Assembly (NCBI GenBank): GCA_017886895.1
Contig: JAGHJD010000076.1
Location: forward strand, 1 to 62,090
From: Clostridia bacterium
GTDB taxonomy: Bacteria > Bacillota > Clostridia > Christensenellales > Borkfalkiaceae
Length of the DNA: 62,090 nucleotides
Reading direction: 5' to 3'
A model generated the notes under the pieces. The model worked only from the letters and a program-made list of their open reading frames with translations, was not told the DNA's origin and made no database searches. Within the stretch, counting starts at the first letter, position 1, and each line of letters opens with the position of its first letter. The position numbers were made by a program, and so were the translations under genes. Shown one piece after another: positions 17,207-24,577 of the stretch.

Positions 17207-18048
17207 TCAGACTTTCAGAGAATGGAGGAATTTGACCCACTGCGGGTCGAAGTGGTCGACGATCTCGCTGTGCCCGAGATCCATGGTCTTGATCTTAGCC
17301 ATATCGTCTTCGGTCAGTGCAAAGTCAAACACGTCGAAATTCTGTCTGATCCGCTCTTCATGTACGGATTTCGGGATGACGACCGCGCCGCGCTGTATAT
17401 TCCAGCGCAGGGCGACCTGTGCCGCCGTCTTGCCGTACTTCTGCCCGATTTCCGTCAGAACGGGGTTGCGGAAGAAATCGCGCTTTCCCTCGTTGAAGGG
17501 CGCCCACGCCTCGGGGATGACGCCGTATTCCTTCATGACTTCCATGTTGCGCTCCTGTTGGAAGAAGGGGTGTATCTCGACCTGGTTGACCATGGGCGCG
17601 ATCTCGAACGTTTCGCAGAGGTCGGCAAGGACGTGCGGGTAGCAGTCGCCATGCCGATCGCGCGCAGAGTGCCGTCCTTATACAGTTTTTCCAGCGCTTT
17701 CCAGGCGCTTTGGTAGTCGCCCATCGGCTGGTGCAGGAGCATGAGATCGATCGTATCGACGCCGAGCCGTTCTAGGGAAGTCTGCGTCGCCTGTATGGCG
17801 CCGTCGTAGGAGAAGTCGCTGAGCCAGAGCTTTGTCGTGACAAAGATCTCTTCGCGGGGGATCCCGCTCTCGCGGATCGCCTCGCCGACCTCTCTTTCGT
17901 TGCCGTAGGCGCGAGCGGTGTCGATCAGCCTGTAGCCCGCCCGCAGGGCGGAGAGCACCGCCTGTTTCGTCTGCGCCGCGGGAATCTGAAAGACGCCGAA
18001 CCCGATGACGGGGATCTTTACGCCGTTTCGCAGGGTGCGGTATTCCAT
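17207..18048 (-). pseudogene. Aldo/keto reductase with a single-base frameshift
   Basis: The N-terminal 139 codons (MEYRTLRNGVKIPVIGFGVF, then LIDTARAYGNE, TTKLWLSD, MLLHQPMGDY) and the C-terminal part (YPHVLADLCETFEIAPMVNQ, EIHPFFQQER, VIPKSVHEERIRQNF) are both good aldo/keto reductase sequence but lie in different frames. The break is at about 17642-17649. The minus strand reads GGCATGGCGACTGCTAC there; restoring one A (GCGAACTGC) gives IGMANCYPH, matching the family IGVSNFYPH. Everything else is intact, so this is either a very recent mutation or a sequencing/assembly error. The catalytic Asp, Tyr, Lys and His are all present across the two halves. It is the last gene of the TetR operon, 3 nt after its paralogue. 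Confidence 0.85.
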
Positions 18049-18051
18049 GGT

Positions 18052-18909
18052 TCAGTCCTCCTTATGTACGTCGTAGTTCGCGAGCAGGAATTCGCCGATC
18101 CCGGGCATATCCGGGTCGTGCGTTCCTTTTCCCGTATCGAGCGCGCGCAGCGCGTTCATCTCCCCGTCGGTGAGGGAGAAATCGAAAATGTTCGGGTTGC
18201 CCGCGATGCGCTCGGGGTTGACCGACTTGGGCAGAACGATGATCCCGTCCTGCACTTCAAAGCGGAGAATGACCTGCTCCGCATTCTTCCCGTATTTTTC
18301 CGCGATCCGCACGATCGCGGGGTCTGTAAGCAGCCTGCAGTTTCCTTGCCCGAGCGGGCCCCACGCTTCGATCTTCACGTTGAGCGGGTCGAGGATCGCG
18401 CGCAGTTTTCTCTGCTGGAAGTAGGGGTTGCACTCCACCTGGTTGACGGCGGGGAGCGTCGAAAACTGCGGGACGAATTTGTTCCAGATCTTCGGCGTCA
18501 TGTTGCTGACGCCGATAGAACGCAGCCTGCCCTTCGCTTTCTCTTCCTCCAGCGCGCTCCATGCGCCCGCCACGTCGCCGTAGGGCTGGTGCAGAAGATA
18601 CAGGTCGATATAGTCAAAGCCGAGTTTTTTGAGCGAAAGCTCGGTGCCTTTCCGGGCGGCGTCAAAGCCGTAGTCCTGCAGCCACAGCTTGCTCGTCACG
18701 AAGATCTCTTCGCGCGGGATGCCGCTGTCTTTCACCGCTTTGCCGACTTCCGCCTCGTTGAAGTAGGCAACCGCCGTGTCGATATGCCGATAGCCCGCGT
18801 CGAGCGCTGCGCGCACGGCACGGTAGGTCGAGCCGTCGTTCGGGATGCGGAACACGCCGAACCCGACCGCGGGGATGCTGTTTCCGTCGTTGAGCAGAAT
18901 TTTTTCCAT
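18052..18909 (-). CDS. Aldo/keto reductase
   Basis: 285 residues, a complete (beta/alpha)8 NADPH-dependent carbonyl reductase. Signatures: GYRHIDTAVAYFNEAEVG (catalytic Asp and Tyr), FVTSKLWLQDYG (Lys), LYLLHQPYGD (His), GRLRSIGVSNMTP, and the NADP-site VLPKSVNPERIAGN. The substrate is not predictable; close relatives reduce aldehydes, methylglyoxal or 2,5-diketo-gluconate. A strong AGGAGG precedes the ATG (complement of 18907-18909). It shares about half its residues with the frameshifted neighbour, suggesting a tandem duplication. Regulated with tetR upstream. Confidence 0.93.
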   Translation of the reverse strand: MEKILLNDGNSIPAVGFGVFRIPNDGSTYRAVRAALDAGYRHIDTAVAYFNEAEVGKAVKDSGIPREEIFVTSKLWLQDYGFDAARKGTELSLKKLGFDYIDLYLLHQPYGDVAGAWSALEEEKAKGRLRSIGVSNMTPKIWNKFVPQFSTLPAVNQVECNPYFQQRKLRAILDPLNVKIEAWGPLGQGNCRLLTDPAIVRIAEKYGKNAEQVILRFEVQDGIIVLPKSVNPERIAGNPNIFDFSLTDGEMNALRALDTGKGTHDPDMPGIGEFLLANYDVHKED

Positions 18910-18938
18910 TTTACAAGACCTCCTGTTTCAGATTTGTT

Positions 18939-19535
18939 TCAATTCAGATGATCGGATAGTACTCCGCGCAGAAACCGCGCGCAGAACTCCCTTGTCCGTT
19001 CCTCGAAACTGTATGCGCCGTCGGCAATGCACCAGCAGAGCATTTCTCCGTATAAAAGATCGTTGAGCATGTCCGCAAGTTCTCCGACGGGCGTGCCCGC
19101 TTTCAGCTCGCCGTGCGCTGCGCCGAAACGGAAAAGTTCGCGCAGGGCGGCGAGATCGTTTTGCAGCTTTTCTCTGCCATAGTCCGTCTCGGGGGCGGGG
19201 AATGCAACATTTTTTACCCATTCCTGGCAAAGTTTCAAACTGCTTTTTTCAATGTATCCCGAAAAACTGCACAGATAGTATTCTAGCTTTTCAAGGAAAC
19301 TTCCCGCGCGGTTTTTGGCTTTTTCAAGGATCTCGCCGAAGATGCTGCCGCTGAGTTCGAATACAATATCTTCTTTGCGTTTGAAGTAGGTGTAGAACGT
19401 TCCCTTCGCCACGCCGCAGGTTTCGGTGATCTCGTCTACAGAGGTTTCGGAAAGCCCCTTTTTGCAGATCAGCTCTTTCGCGGCCGCGATAAGCTTGTCC
19501 CTTGTTTGTGCCGCCGCCTGCTGCCGTTTGGTCAT
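18939..19535 (-). CDS. TetR/AcrR-family transcriptional repressor
   Basis: 198 residues. The N-terminal helix-turn-helix is typical of TetR: TRDKLIAAAKELICKKGLSE, then TSVDEITETCGVAKGTFYTYFKRKEDIV (written in parts). The C-terminal ligand/dimer domain is unassigned. It is the first gene of a minus-strand operon with two aldo/keto reductases. Its promoter carries a perfect 12-bp inverted repeat over the -35 element, so autorepression and repression of the reductases is the simple model; the inducer may be a toxic aldehyde or ketone. Start ATG with GGGAGCG. Confidence 0.92.
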   Translation of the reverse strand: MTKRQQAAAQTRDKLIAAAKELICKKGLSETSVDEITETCGVAKGTFYTYFKRKEDIVFELSGSIFGEILEKAKNRAGSFLEKLEYYLCSFSGYIEKSSLKLCQEWVKNVAFPAPETDYGREKLQNDLAALRELFRFGAAHGELKAGTPVGELADMLNDLLYGEMLCWCIADGAYSFEERTREFCARFLRGVLSDHLN

Positions 19536-19567
19536 TTATTTCGCTCCCGTATGTTTTTTATGGCTGC

Positions 19568-19596
19568 ATTATACTACTTTATTGACTGAAAGTCAA
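19568..19596 (-). promoter_or_regulatory. Promoter of the tetR operon
   Basis: On the minus strand: -35 TTGACT (complement of 19591-19596), 17-nt spacer, -10 TATAAT (complement of 19568-19573). Confidence 0.85.
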
Positions 19597-19608
19597 TGAC
19601 TTTCAGTC
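19584..19608. promoter_or_regulatory. Probable TetR operator
   Basis: A perfect inverted repeat, GACTGAAAGTCA and TGACTTTCAGTC, separated by one base. It covers the -35 hexamer and half the spacer of the minus-strand promoter, so a bound repressor would block RNA polymerase. Confidence 0.8.
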
Positions 19609-19716
19609 AGTTTTTTAAAATTTTTCCCGTGCGTGCGCATATAATAGGGGAGCGCGTTTTGTTTTTTGCCGTGTTTTGCGGCGGAAAATTTTTTCAAAAA
19701 AAGTTTGAAAAATTAC

Positions 19717-19745
19717 TTGACAGTTCCAAATTTGCGTGCTATTAT
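19717..19745 (+). promoter_or_regulatory. Promoter of the trpB-like gene
   Basis: -35 TTGACA (19717-19722), 17-nt spacer, -10 TATTAT (19740-19745). Confidence 0.85.
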
Positions 19746-19756
19746 GTGCTAAACCG

Positions 19757-20005
19757 ATGAAGTAAAGGAGTAACCTGCATCACCTCATCCAAAGAGAGCC
19801 TCCGGCGGTGGAATGGAGGCGTTGGGGCGCAGGCGAATGGATTACCGAGGGCGGGTGCAAAAGGAGTTCCGAGTAGTGCCCGACGCGTCTCCCGCGTTAC
19901 AGGGAGAGGGTATGTCAGTACCTGCAACGAGGCGGCGCCTTTGCGCTGTGAATTTGGGTGGCAACACGGTCGTTTCGTCCCAAAACGAAAGGACCGTGTT
20001 TTTTT
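19757..20005 (+). promoter_or_regulatory. Tryptophan-specific T-box leader
   Basis: Classic T-box order: stem I with AGTAA motifs on the 5' side, AG-bulge AGAGAGCC, distal loop GGTGGAATGG, and on the 3' side GAA-TGG-A with specifier TGG at 19838-19840 (Trp). The T-box TTGGGTGGCAACACGG is at 19953-19968. The terminator is AACACGGTCGTTTCG paired with CGAAAGGACCGTGTT (19963-20000) followed by seven T. Uncharged tRNA-Trp should stabilise the antiterminator and allow expression of the downstream gene. Confidence 0.92.
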
Positions 20006-20038
20006 GTTATAAAAAATTATTTTTTGGAGGAAACAAAA

Positions 20039-21421
20039 ATGTCTGAGCAAAACGTACCGTACAAGATCTATCTGTCCGAAAACGAGATTCCCAGGCAGTG
20101 GTATAACCTGAACGCGGCGATGAAGGAGAAACACGACCCCTTCCTCAACCCCGCCACGGGCAAGCCCTGCACGGCGGACGACCTGCGCCCCGTGTTCTGC
20201 GACGAGTGCATCGAACAGGAACTGAACTATACAGACCTGTATATCGACATCCCCGAGGGGATCCGCGACTTCTACAAGATGTACCGCCCGTCGCCGCTGG
20301 TGCGCGCGTACTGCCTGGAAAAGGCGCTCGGCACCCCTGCGGAGATCTACTATAAGTTCGAGGGGAACAATACTTCGGGTTCGCACAAGCTCAACTCTGC
20401 CGCGGCACAGGCATACTATGCGAAAAAACAGGGTCTGAAATCCATCACGACCGAGACGGGTGCGGGGCAGTGGGGCACGGCGCTCTCTATGGCGGCGGCA
20501 TACTACGGGCTGGACCTCATTGTGTATATGGTCAAGGTCTCCAGCGAGCAGAAACCATACCGCAAGGAAGTCATGCGCACCTACGGCGCACAGGTCGTTC
20601 CTTCGCCCTCGGATACGACGAACGCGGGCAGGAAGATCCTTGCGGAGTTCCCCGGAACGGGCGGTTCGCTCGGCTGCGCAATCTCCGAGGCGGTGGAGCG
20701 CGCCGTCACGTCCGAGTCCTGCCGCTACGTTTTGGGCAGCGTGCTCGACCATGTGCTGCTGCATCAGTCCGTCATCGGGCTGGAGGCGAAGGCGGCGCTG
20801 GATAAGTACGGCGTGGAGCCCGATGCGATCATCGGCTGCGTCGGCGGCGGTTCCAACTTCGGCGGGCTGATCGCGCCCTTCATGGGCGACAAGATCGCGG
20901 GGAAGAACGACATCGAGTTTATCGGCGTAGAGCCTGCGAACTGCCCGTCGCTCACCCGCGGCAAATATGCGTACGACTTCTGTGACAGCGCAAAGACGAC
21001 GCCGCTTGCGCGCATGTACACGCTCGGCTGCGAATTTATGCCTTCGCCCAACCATGCGGGCGGTCTGCGCTACCACGGTATGAGCCCGATCGTCTCCAAA
21101 CTCTATCATGACGGGTATATGCGCGCGGTCTCCGTCGAGCAGTCCAAAGTGTTCGAGGCGGCGGAGTTCTTCGCCCGCACCGAGGGCATCCTGCCCGCGC
21201 CCGAATCCAGCCATGCCATCCGCACGGCGATCGACGAGGCGCTCAAATGCAAGGCGACGGGGCAGAAGAAAAAGATCCTCTTCGGGCTCACGGGCACGGG
21301 CTATTTCGATATGGCGGCATACAAGCAGTACAACGACGGCGCGATGACGGACGTCATTCCCGACGATGCCGCGCTCGCGAAGGGGTTTGCGAGCATTCCC
21401 GCCCTGCCGCAGAACAAATAA
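20039..21421 (+). CDS. trpB: TrpB2-type tryptophan synthase beta chain-like PLP enzyme
   Basis: 460 residues of the longer TrpB2 group. It starts with IPRQWYNLNAAM and DLRPVFCDECIEQEL, typical of that group and absent from short TrpB1. The PLP lysine is in NNTSGSHKLNSAAAQ (Lys117). Other sites: catalytic-loop TETGAGQWGTAL, phosphate-binding CVGGGSNFGG, and GTGYFDM near the C-terminus. It condenses indole (or another acceptor) with serine or O-phosphoserine to tryptophan. There is no trpA nearby, so it probably salvages free indole. A Trp T-box controls it. ATG 20039 with TTGGAGG. Confidence 0.92.
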   Translation: MSEQNVPYKIYLSENEIPRQWYNLNAAMKEKHDPFLNPATGKPCTADDLRPVFCDECIEQELNYTDLYIDIPEGIRDFYKMYRPSPLVRAYCLEKALGTPAEIYYKFEGNNTSGSHKLNSAAAQAYYAKKQGLKSITTETGAGQWGTALSMAAAYYGLDLIVYMVKVSSEQKPYRKEVMRTYGAQVVPSPSDTTNAGRKILAEFPGTGGSLGCAISEAVERAVTSESCRYVLGSVLDHVLLHQSVIGLEAKAALDKYGVEPDAIIGCVGGGSNFGGLIAPFMGDKIAGKNDIEFIGVEPANCPSLTRGKYAYDFCDSAKTTPLARMYTLGCEFMPSPNHAGGLRYHGMSPIVSKLYHDGYMRAVSVEQSKVFEAAEFFARTEGILPAPESSHAIRTAIDEALKCKATGQKKKILFGLTGTGYFDMAAYKQYNDGAMTDVIPDDAALAKGFASIPALPQNK

Positions 21422-21434
21422 TTCAAAAAAATCG

Positions 21435-21463
21435 TTTACAATAAAGTTGTTTAATGGTATAAT
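21435..21463 (+). promoter_or_regulatory. Promoter of galM
   Basis: -35 TTTACA (21435-21440), 17-nt spacer with TG before the -10, -10 TATAAT (21458-21463). Confidence 0.85.
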
Positions 21464-21464
21464 G

Positions 21465-21514
21465 AAGGGAGAGCGGACCGTTCTCCCTTCCTTATTATAT
21501 TATAATAAGAAGGG
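21465..21514. promoter_or_regulatory. Two overlapping inverted repeats at the galM start site
   Basis: First pair: AAGGGAGA (21465) with TCTCCCTT (21482-21489), straddling the likely transcription start. Second pair: CCCTT-C-CTTATTATA (21485-21499) with TATAATAAG-AAGGG (21501-21514). The CCCTT at 21485-21489 belongs to both, so the two structures exclude each other. They may be DNA operators or alternative RNA hairpins; there is no T tract. Confidence 0.5.
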
Positions 21515-21553
21515 ACGGCGGGCGCCGTATGCAAGGAGAGGAGGGATCTTACT

Positions 21554-22603
21554 ATGATACGGACGAATGTGTTCGGCAAAACTGCCGACGGACGCGAGGT
21601 CATCGCGTTCAGGCTTACGGACGGGAAGAACGAGGCGACGATCCTCAATTACGGCGGGATCATTCAGTCGCTGAAAATTGCGGACAAAGAGGGGGAGCTG
21701 CGCGACGTCGTGCTCGGCTATGACGATGTTGCGGGGTACGAGAACAACGGCGGCTATCTCGGTGCACTGATCGGGCGGGTCGGCAACCGCATCGAAAAGG
21801 GAAAACTCGTCATCGACGGGCAGGAGTATTCGCTGTACTGCAACGACTGCGGCAACCATCTGCACGGCGGCAAAGAGGGATTCAACCGCAAGATCTGGAA
21901 TTACGTTTTCGAGGGCGGAGACGGCAACACGCTCGCCCTTTCGCTGGTCAGCCCCGACGGGGACGAAAACTATCCCGGCATGCTGCGCGTGGAAGTGCGC
22001 TATACCCTTGTCGGCGGTGAGCTGAAGATCGAATACGCCGCCATGTCCGATAAAAAGACGGCGATCAACCTGACGAATCATGCCTACTTCAACCTGGACG
22101 GTGCAGGTTCGGGGAACGTGCTCGATACCTTTTTGCAGATCGCGGCGAGCAGGTACACGCCCACGGACGAGACGCTCATCCCGCACGGCGAATTCAAGGA
22201 CGTGGCGGGGACTCCCTTCGATTTCCGCAGACCGCACCGCATCGGCGAGCGCATCGGCGACACCGACGATCAGGACATCGTCTATCAGGGCGGCTACGAC
22301 GTGAACTATGTGTTCGACAAAAAGCAGGGCGCGTTCGAGAAGGTCTGCGAGGCGGAGAGCGAGCGCAGCGGCATCGTCATGGAAGTGTTCACGGACAAAC
22401 CCGCCGTGCAGCTCTACACGGGCAACGGGCTGGCGCAGCAGGGCAAGGGCGGCTATTACAACCGCAATTACGGGTTCTGTCTCGAGACGCAGTTCATTCC
22501 CAACGGCGTGAACGTGCCCGCCTATGCGGCGCTCGGCGATGCGATCTACGAGCGCAATAAAGTATATCATTTTACGACGGTCTATAAATTCAGCGTGCGG
22601 TAA
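21554..22603 (+). CDS. galM: Aldose 1-epimerase (galactose mutarotase)
   Basis: Interconverts alpha and beta anomers of galactose, glucose or related sugars in the cytosol. It has 349 residues, family length. Catalytic-site segments: GRVGNRIEKGKL, NDCGNHLHGGKEGF (His), INLTNHAYFNLDG (second His), and near the C-terminus GFCLETQFIPN (catalytic Glu). The ATG at 21554 follows AAGGAGAGGAGGG. No other galactose gene is adjacent, so the physiological sugar is unclear. It has its own promoter with inverted repeats, and yfcE follows 50 nt downstream. Confidence 0.94.
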   Translation: MIRTNVFGKTADGREVIAFRLTDGKNEATILNYGGIIQSLKIADKEGELRDVVLGYDDVAGYENNGGYLGALIGRVGNRIEKGKLVIDGQEYSLYCNDCGNHLHGGKEGFNRKIWNYVFEGGDGNTLALSLVSPDGDENYPGMLRVEVRYTLVGGELKIEYAAMSDKKTAINLTNHAYFNLDGAGSGNVLDTFLQIAASRYTPTDETLIPHGEFKDVAGTPFDFRRPHRIGERIGDTDDQDIVYQGGYDVNYVFDKKQGAFEKVCEAESERSGIVMEVFTDKPAVQLYTGNGLAQQGKGGYYNRNYGFCLETQFIPNGVNVPAYAALGDAIYERNKVYHFTTVYKFSVR

Positions 22604-22653
22604 GCGGCGGCTCTTTTCGGGGGCGCCGCGGAAAAGCCGCGGGAGGTTCGGCA

Positions 22654-23190
22654 GTGAAATTCATGATCGCGTCCGACCTGCACGGGTCGGCGCTCTATGC
22701 GCGCAAACTTGCGGAAATTTTCAGGGCGGAAGGGGCGGACGTGCTCGTTCTGCTCGGCGACATTTATAACCACGGACCGCGCAATCCGCTGCCCGAAGAG
22801 TACGCGCCGCTGAAGGTGGCGGAAGTGCTGAACGGGCTGGCGGACCGCCTTCTGGTCATCAAGGGGAACTGCGACAGCGACGTGGATACGCTCATCTCCG
22901 AATTTGAGTTCGTGAGCGAGGCGGTGCTCGTCTCGGGCGGCAGACGCGTGTTCCTGCAGCACGGGGACAGGTTCAGTATCGGCTGCCTCCCCAAAAACTG
23001 CGGCGACGGATTTTTCTACGGACATTATCACACAAGTTTCCTGCGGCGGGAGGGGAAGGTGCTCGTCGCAAACCCCGGCTCTGTTTCGCTGCCCAAGCAG
23101 GGGACGGCGCGCGGGTATCTCCTTCTTGAAGACGGCGCCGTCACTCTCAAAGATCTGGACGGTGCGGTGCTCGCCGAAGAGACACTCTGA
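22654..23190 (+). CDS. yfcE: YfcE-type phosphodiesterase (calcineurin-like)
   Basis: 178 residues. Motifs in order: ASDLHGS, LLGDIYNHGPRNPLP, IKGNCDSDVD (GN-x-D), FLQHGD (HG-x), FYGHYHTSF and VANPGSVSLPK, the last diagnostic of the YfcE/MJ0936 group. Such enzymes hydrolyse phosphodiesters in vitro; the in vivo substrate is unknown. The start is GTG at 22654 behind CGGGAGG. It probably shares the galM transcript. A 10-bp hairpin (TTCCCGCGCA / TGCGCGGGAA) follows at 23197-23222 without a T tract. Confidence 0.9.
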   Translation: MKFMIASDLHGSALYARKLAEIFRAEGADVLVLLGDIYNHGPRNPLPEEYAPLKVAEVLNGLADRLLVIKGNCDSDVDTLISEFEFVSEAVLVSGGRRVFLQHGDRFSIGCLPKNCGDGFFYGHYHTSFLRREGKVLVANPGSVSLPKQGTARGYLLLEDGAVTLKDLDGAVLAEETL

Positions 23191-23252
23191 AAACAGTTCC
23201 CGCGCAGACGGATGCGCGGGAATGCCATATACTATATTATAGAGGAAAAACA

Positions 23253-24230
23253 ATGAAGATCAGGCTCGGTATTTTGGGTTACGGCAATCTGGGGCGCGGC
23301 GTGCAGTACGCCGCCTCGCAGTGCGGGGACATGGAGGTCGTCGCCGTCTTCACGCGCAGGGATCCTGCCTCCGTCAGGACGGTGCTGCCCGTCAGAGTGG
23401 AGCATACGGATGCGCTCGCATCGTATGCGGACAAGATCGACGTGCTTATTCTCTGCGGCGGCAGTGCGACCGATCTGCCCGTGCAGTCTGTCGGGGCGAT
23501 CCGCCTGTTCAACACGGTGGACAGTTTCGATACGCACGCGAAGATCCCCGCGTACTTTGCCGCGCTGGATGAGGCGGGCAAGGCGGCGGGGCACCTCGGC
23601 GTCATGAGCGTCGGTTGGGATCCGGGGCTGTTTTCGCTGGCACGCGCCTATTTTACGGCGGTTCCCGGGGCGGGCGACGCTTACACGTTCTGGGGCAAGG
23701 GCGTGAGCCAGGGGCACAGCGACGCGATCCGCCGCGTGGCGGGCGTGAAGGACGCGCGGCAGTACACTGTGCCCGTCGAAAGCGCTCTCGAGCGGGTGCG
23801 CAGCGGGGAGAATCCGCAGCTTTCCACCCGTGAAAAGCACACGCGCGAATGCTACGTCGTCGCCGAAGAGGGCGCGGACCTTGCGCGCATCGAGCGCGAG
23901 ATCAAAGAGATGCCCAACTATTTTGCGGATTACGACACGACGGTGCATTTCATTTCCGAAGAGGAGCTGAAGGAAAAGCACGGCGGCATCCCGCACGGCG
24001 GGTTCGTGCTGCGCGCGGGCGAATCGGCGGCGGGCAACAAATTCCTGATGGAGTTTTCCCTGAAACTCGATTCCAATCCCGAATTTACGTCGGGCGTTCT
24101 GGTCGCCTATGCGCGGGCGGTGTATCGGCTGCGCAAAGAGGGCAGGACGGGCGCCGTCACGGTGTTCGACATTGCGCCGAAGTACCTCTCGCCCCTCGGA
24201 GAAGAGGAGCTGCGCAAAACGCTGCTCTGA
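23253..24230 (+). CDS. ddh: meso-Diaminopimelate dehydrogenase
   Basis: NADP-dependent one-step conversion of tetrahydrodipicolinate to meso-DAP for lysine and peptidoglycan. 325 residues; Rossmann start RLGILGYGNLGRGVQYA, GGSATDLPVQ, FNTVDSFDTHAKIP, SVGWDPGLFSLARAYF, and FWGKGVSQGHSDAIRRV are all characteristic. ATG 23253 with AGAGGAAAA. The short gap from yfcE contains a hairpin and an AT-rich TATATTATAGAGG that may be a weak -10. The presence of this enzyme fits a DAP-type cell wall (see murE). Confidence 0.96.
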   Translation: MKIRLGILGYGNLGRGVQYAASQCGDMEVVAVFTRRDPASVRTVLPVRVEHTDALASYADKIDVLILCGGSATDLPVQSVGAIRLFNTVDSFDTHAKIPAYFAALDEAGKAAGHLGVMSVGWDPGLFSLARAYFTAVPGAGDAYTFWGKGVSQGHSDAIRRVAGVKDARQYTVPVESALERVRSGENPQLSTREKHTRECYVVAEEGADLARIEREIKEMPNYFADYDTTVHFISEEELKEKHGGIPHGGFVLRAGESAAGNKFLMEFSLKLDSNPEFTSGVLVAYARAVYRLRKEGRTGAVTVFDIAPKYLSPLGEEELRKTLL

Positions 24231-24248
24231 GTTTTTCGGACCTTTCAG

Positions 24249-24280
24249 CCCCGCGGCAAAGCCGCGGGGCGTTGCTTTTT
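24249..24280 (+). terminator. Terminator after ddh
   Basis: CCCCGCGGC-AAA-GCCGCGGGG followed by CGTTGCTTTTT. Strong stem, T tract displaced by 6 nt. Confidence 0.65.
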
Positions 24281-24363
24281 GCGGCGCTTGCGCCGGGAGT
24301 TGATCCGCGCCGTTTTCGGCTCGCTTTTTTGTTGGTTTTCCCGAATTTTCTTCTTCAATTCCC

Positions 24364-24392
24364 TTGACATTGCGTCGCACATGCTATATACT
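24364..24392 (+). promoter_or_regulatory. Promoter of the pfl operon
   Basis: -35 TTGACA (24364-24369), 17-nt spacer, -10 TATACT (24387-24392). Confidence 0.85.
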
Positions 24393-24447
24393 AAATACAG
24401 ATTTAAAAACCTGTGCAAACACAAGATATTGTGCTTTGCGGAGACGG

Positions 24448-24551
24448 CTTTTCGCAACTGGTGGATAGGCAGGGAACTGCGGGGGAGCGGAGAGCGGCAT
24501 CGCCGGCCACCTGGGCAACTGCAAGAGAGATGCGGCTGCGCAGGTTTTTTT
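24448..24551 (+). promoter_or_regulatory. ZTP (pfl-motif) riboswitch with terminator
   Basis: P1 CTTTTCG (24448) pairs with CGGAGAG (24488). Inside it lie AACTGG, the hairpin GCAG-GGAA-CTGC and GGGGGAGCGG, as in the ZTP class. The second conserved half GGCCACCTGGGCAAC is at 24505-24519. Its CCTGGGCA (24510) also pairs with TGCGCAGG (24537-24544) to form a terminator with seven T. Ligand (ZTP/ZMP, signs of low 10-formyl-THF) would free the downstream genes. This class was first named for its occurrence upstream of pfl genes. Confidence 0.9.
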
Positions 24552-24577
24552 ATTTCTCTTTTTCGGGAGGAGCGGAT

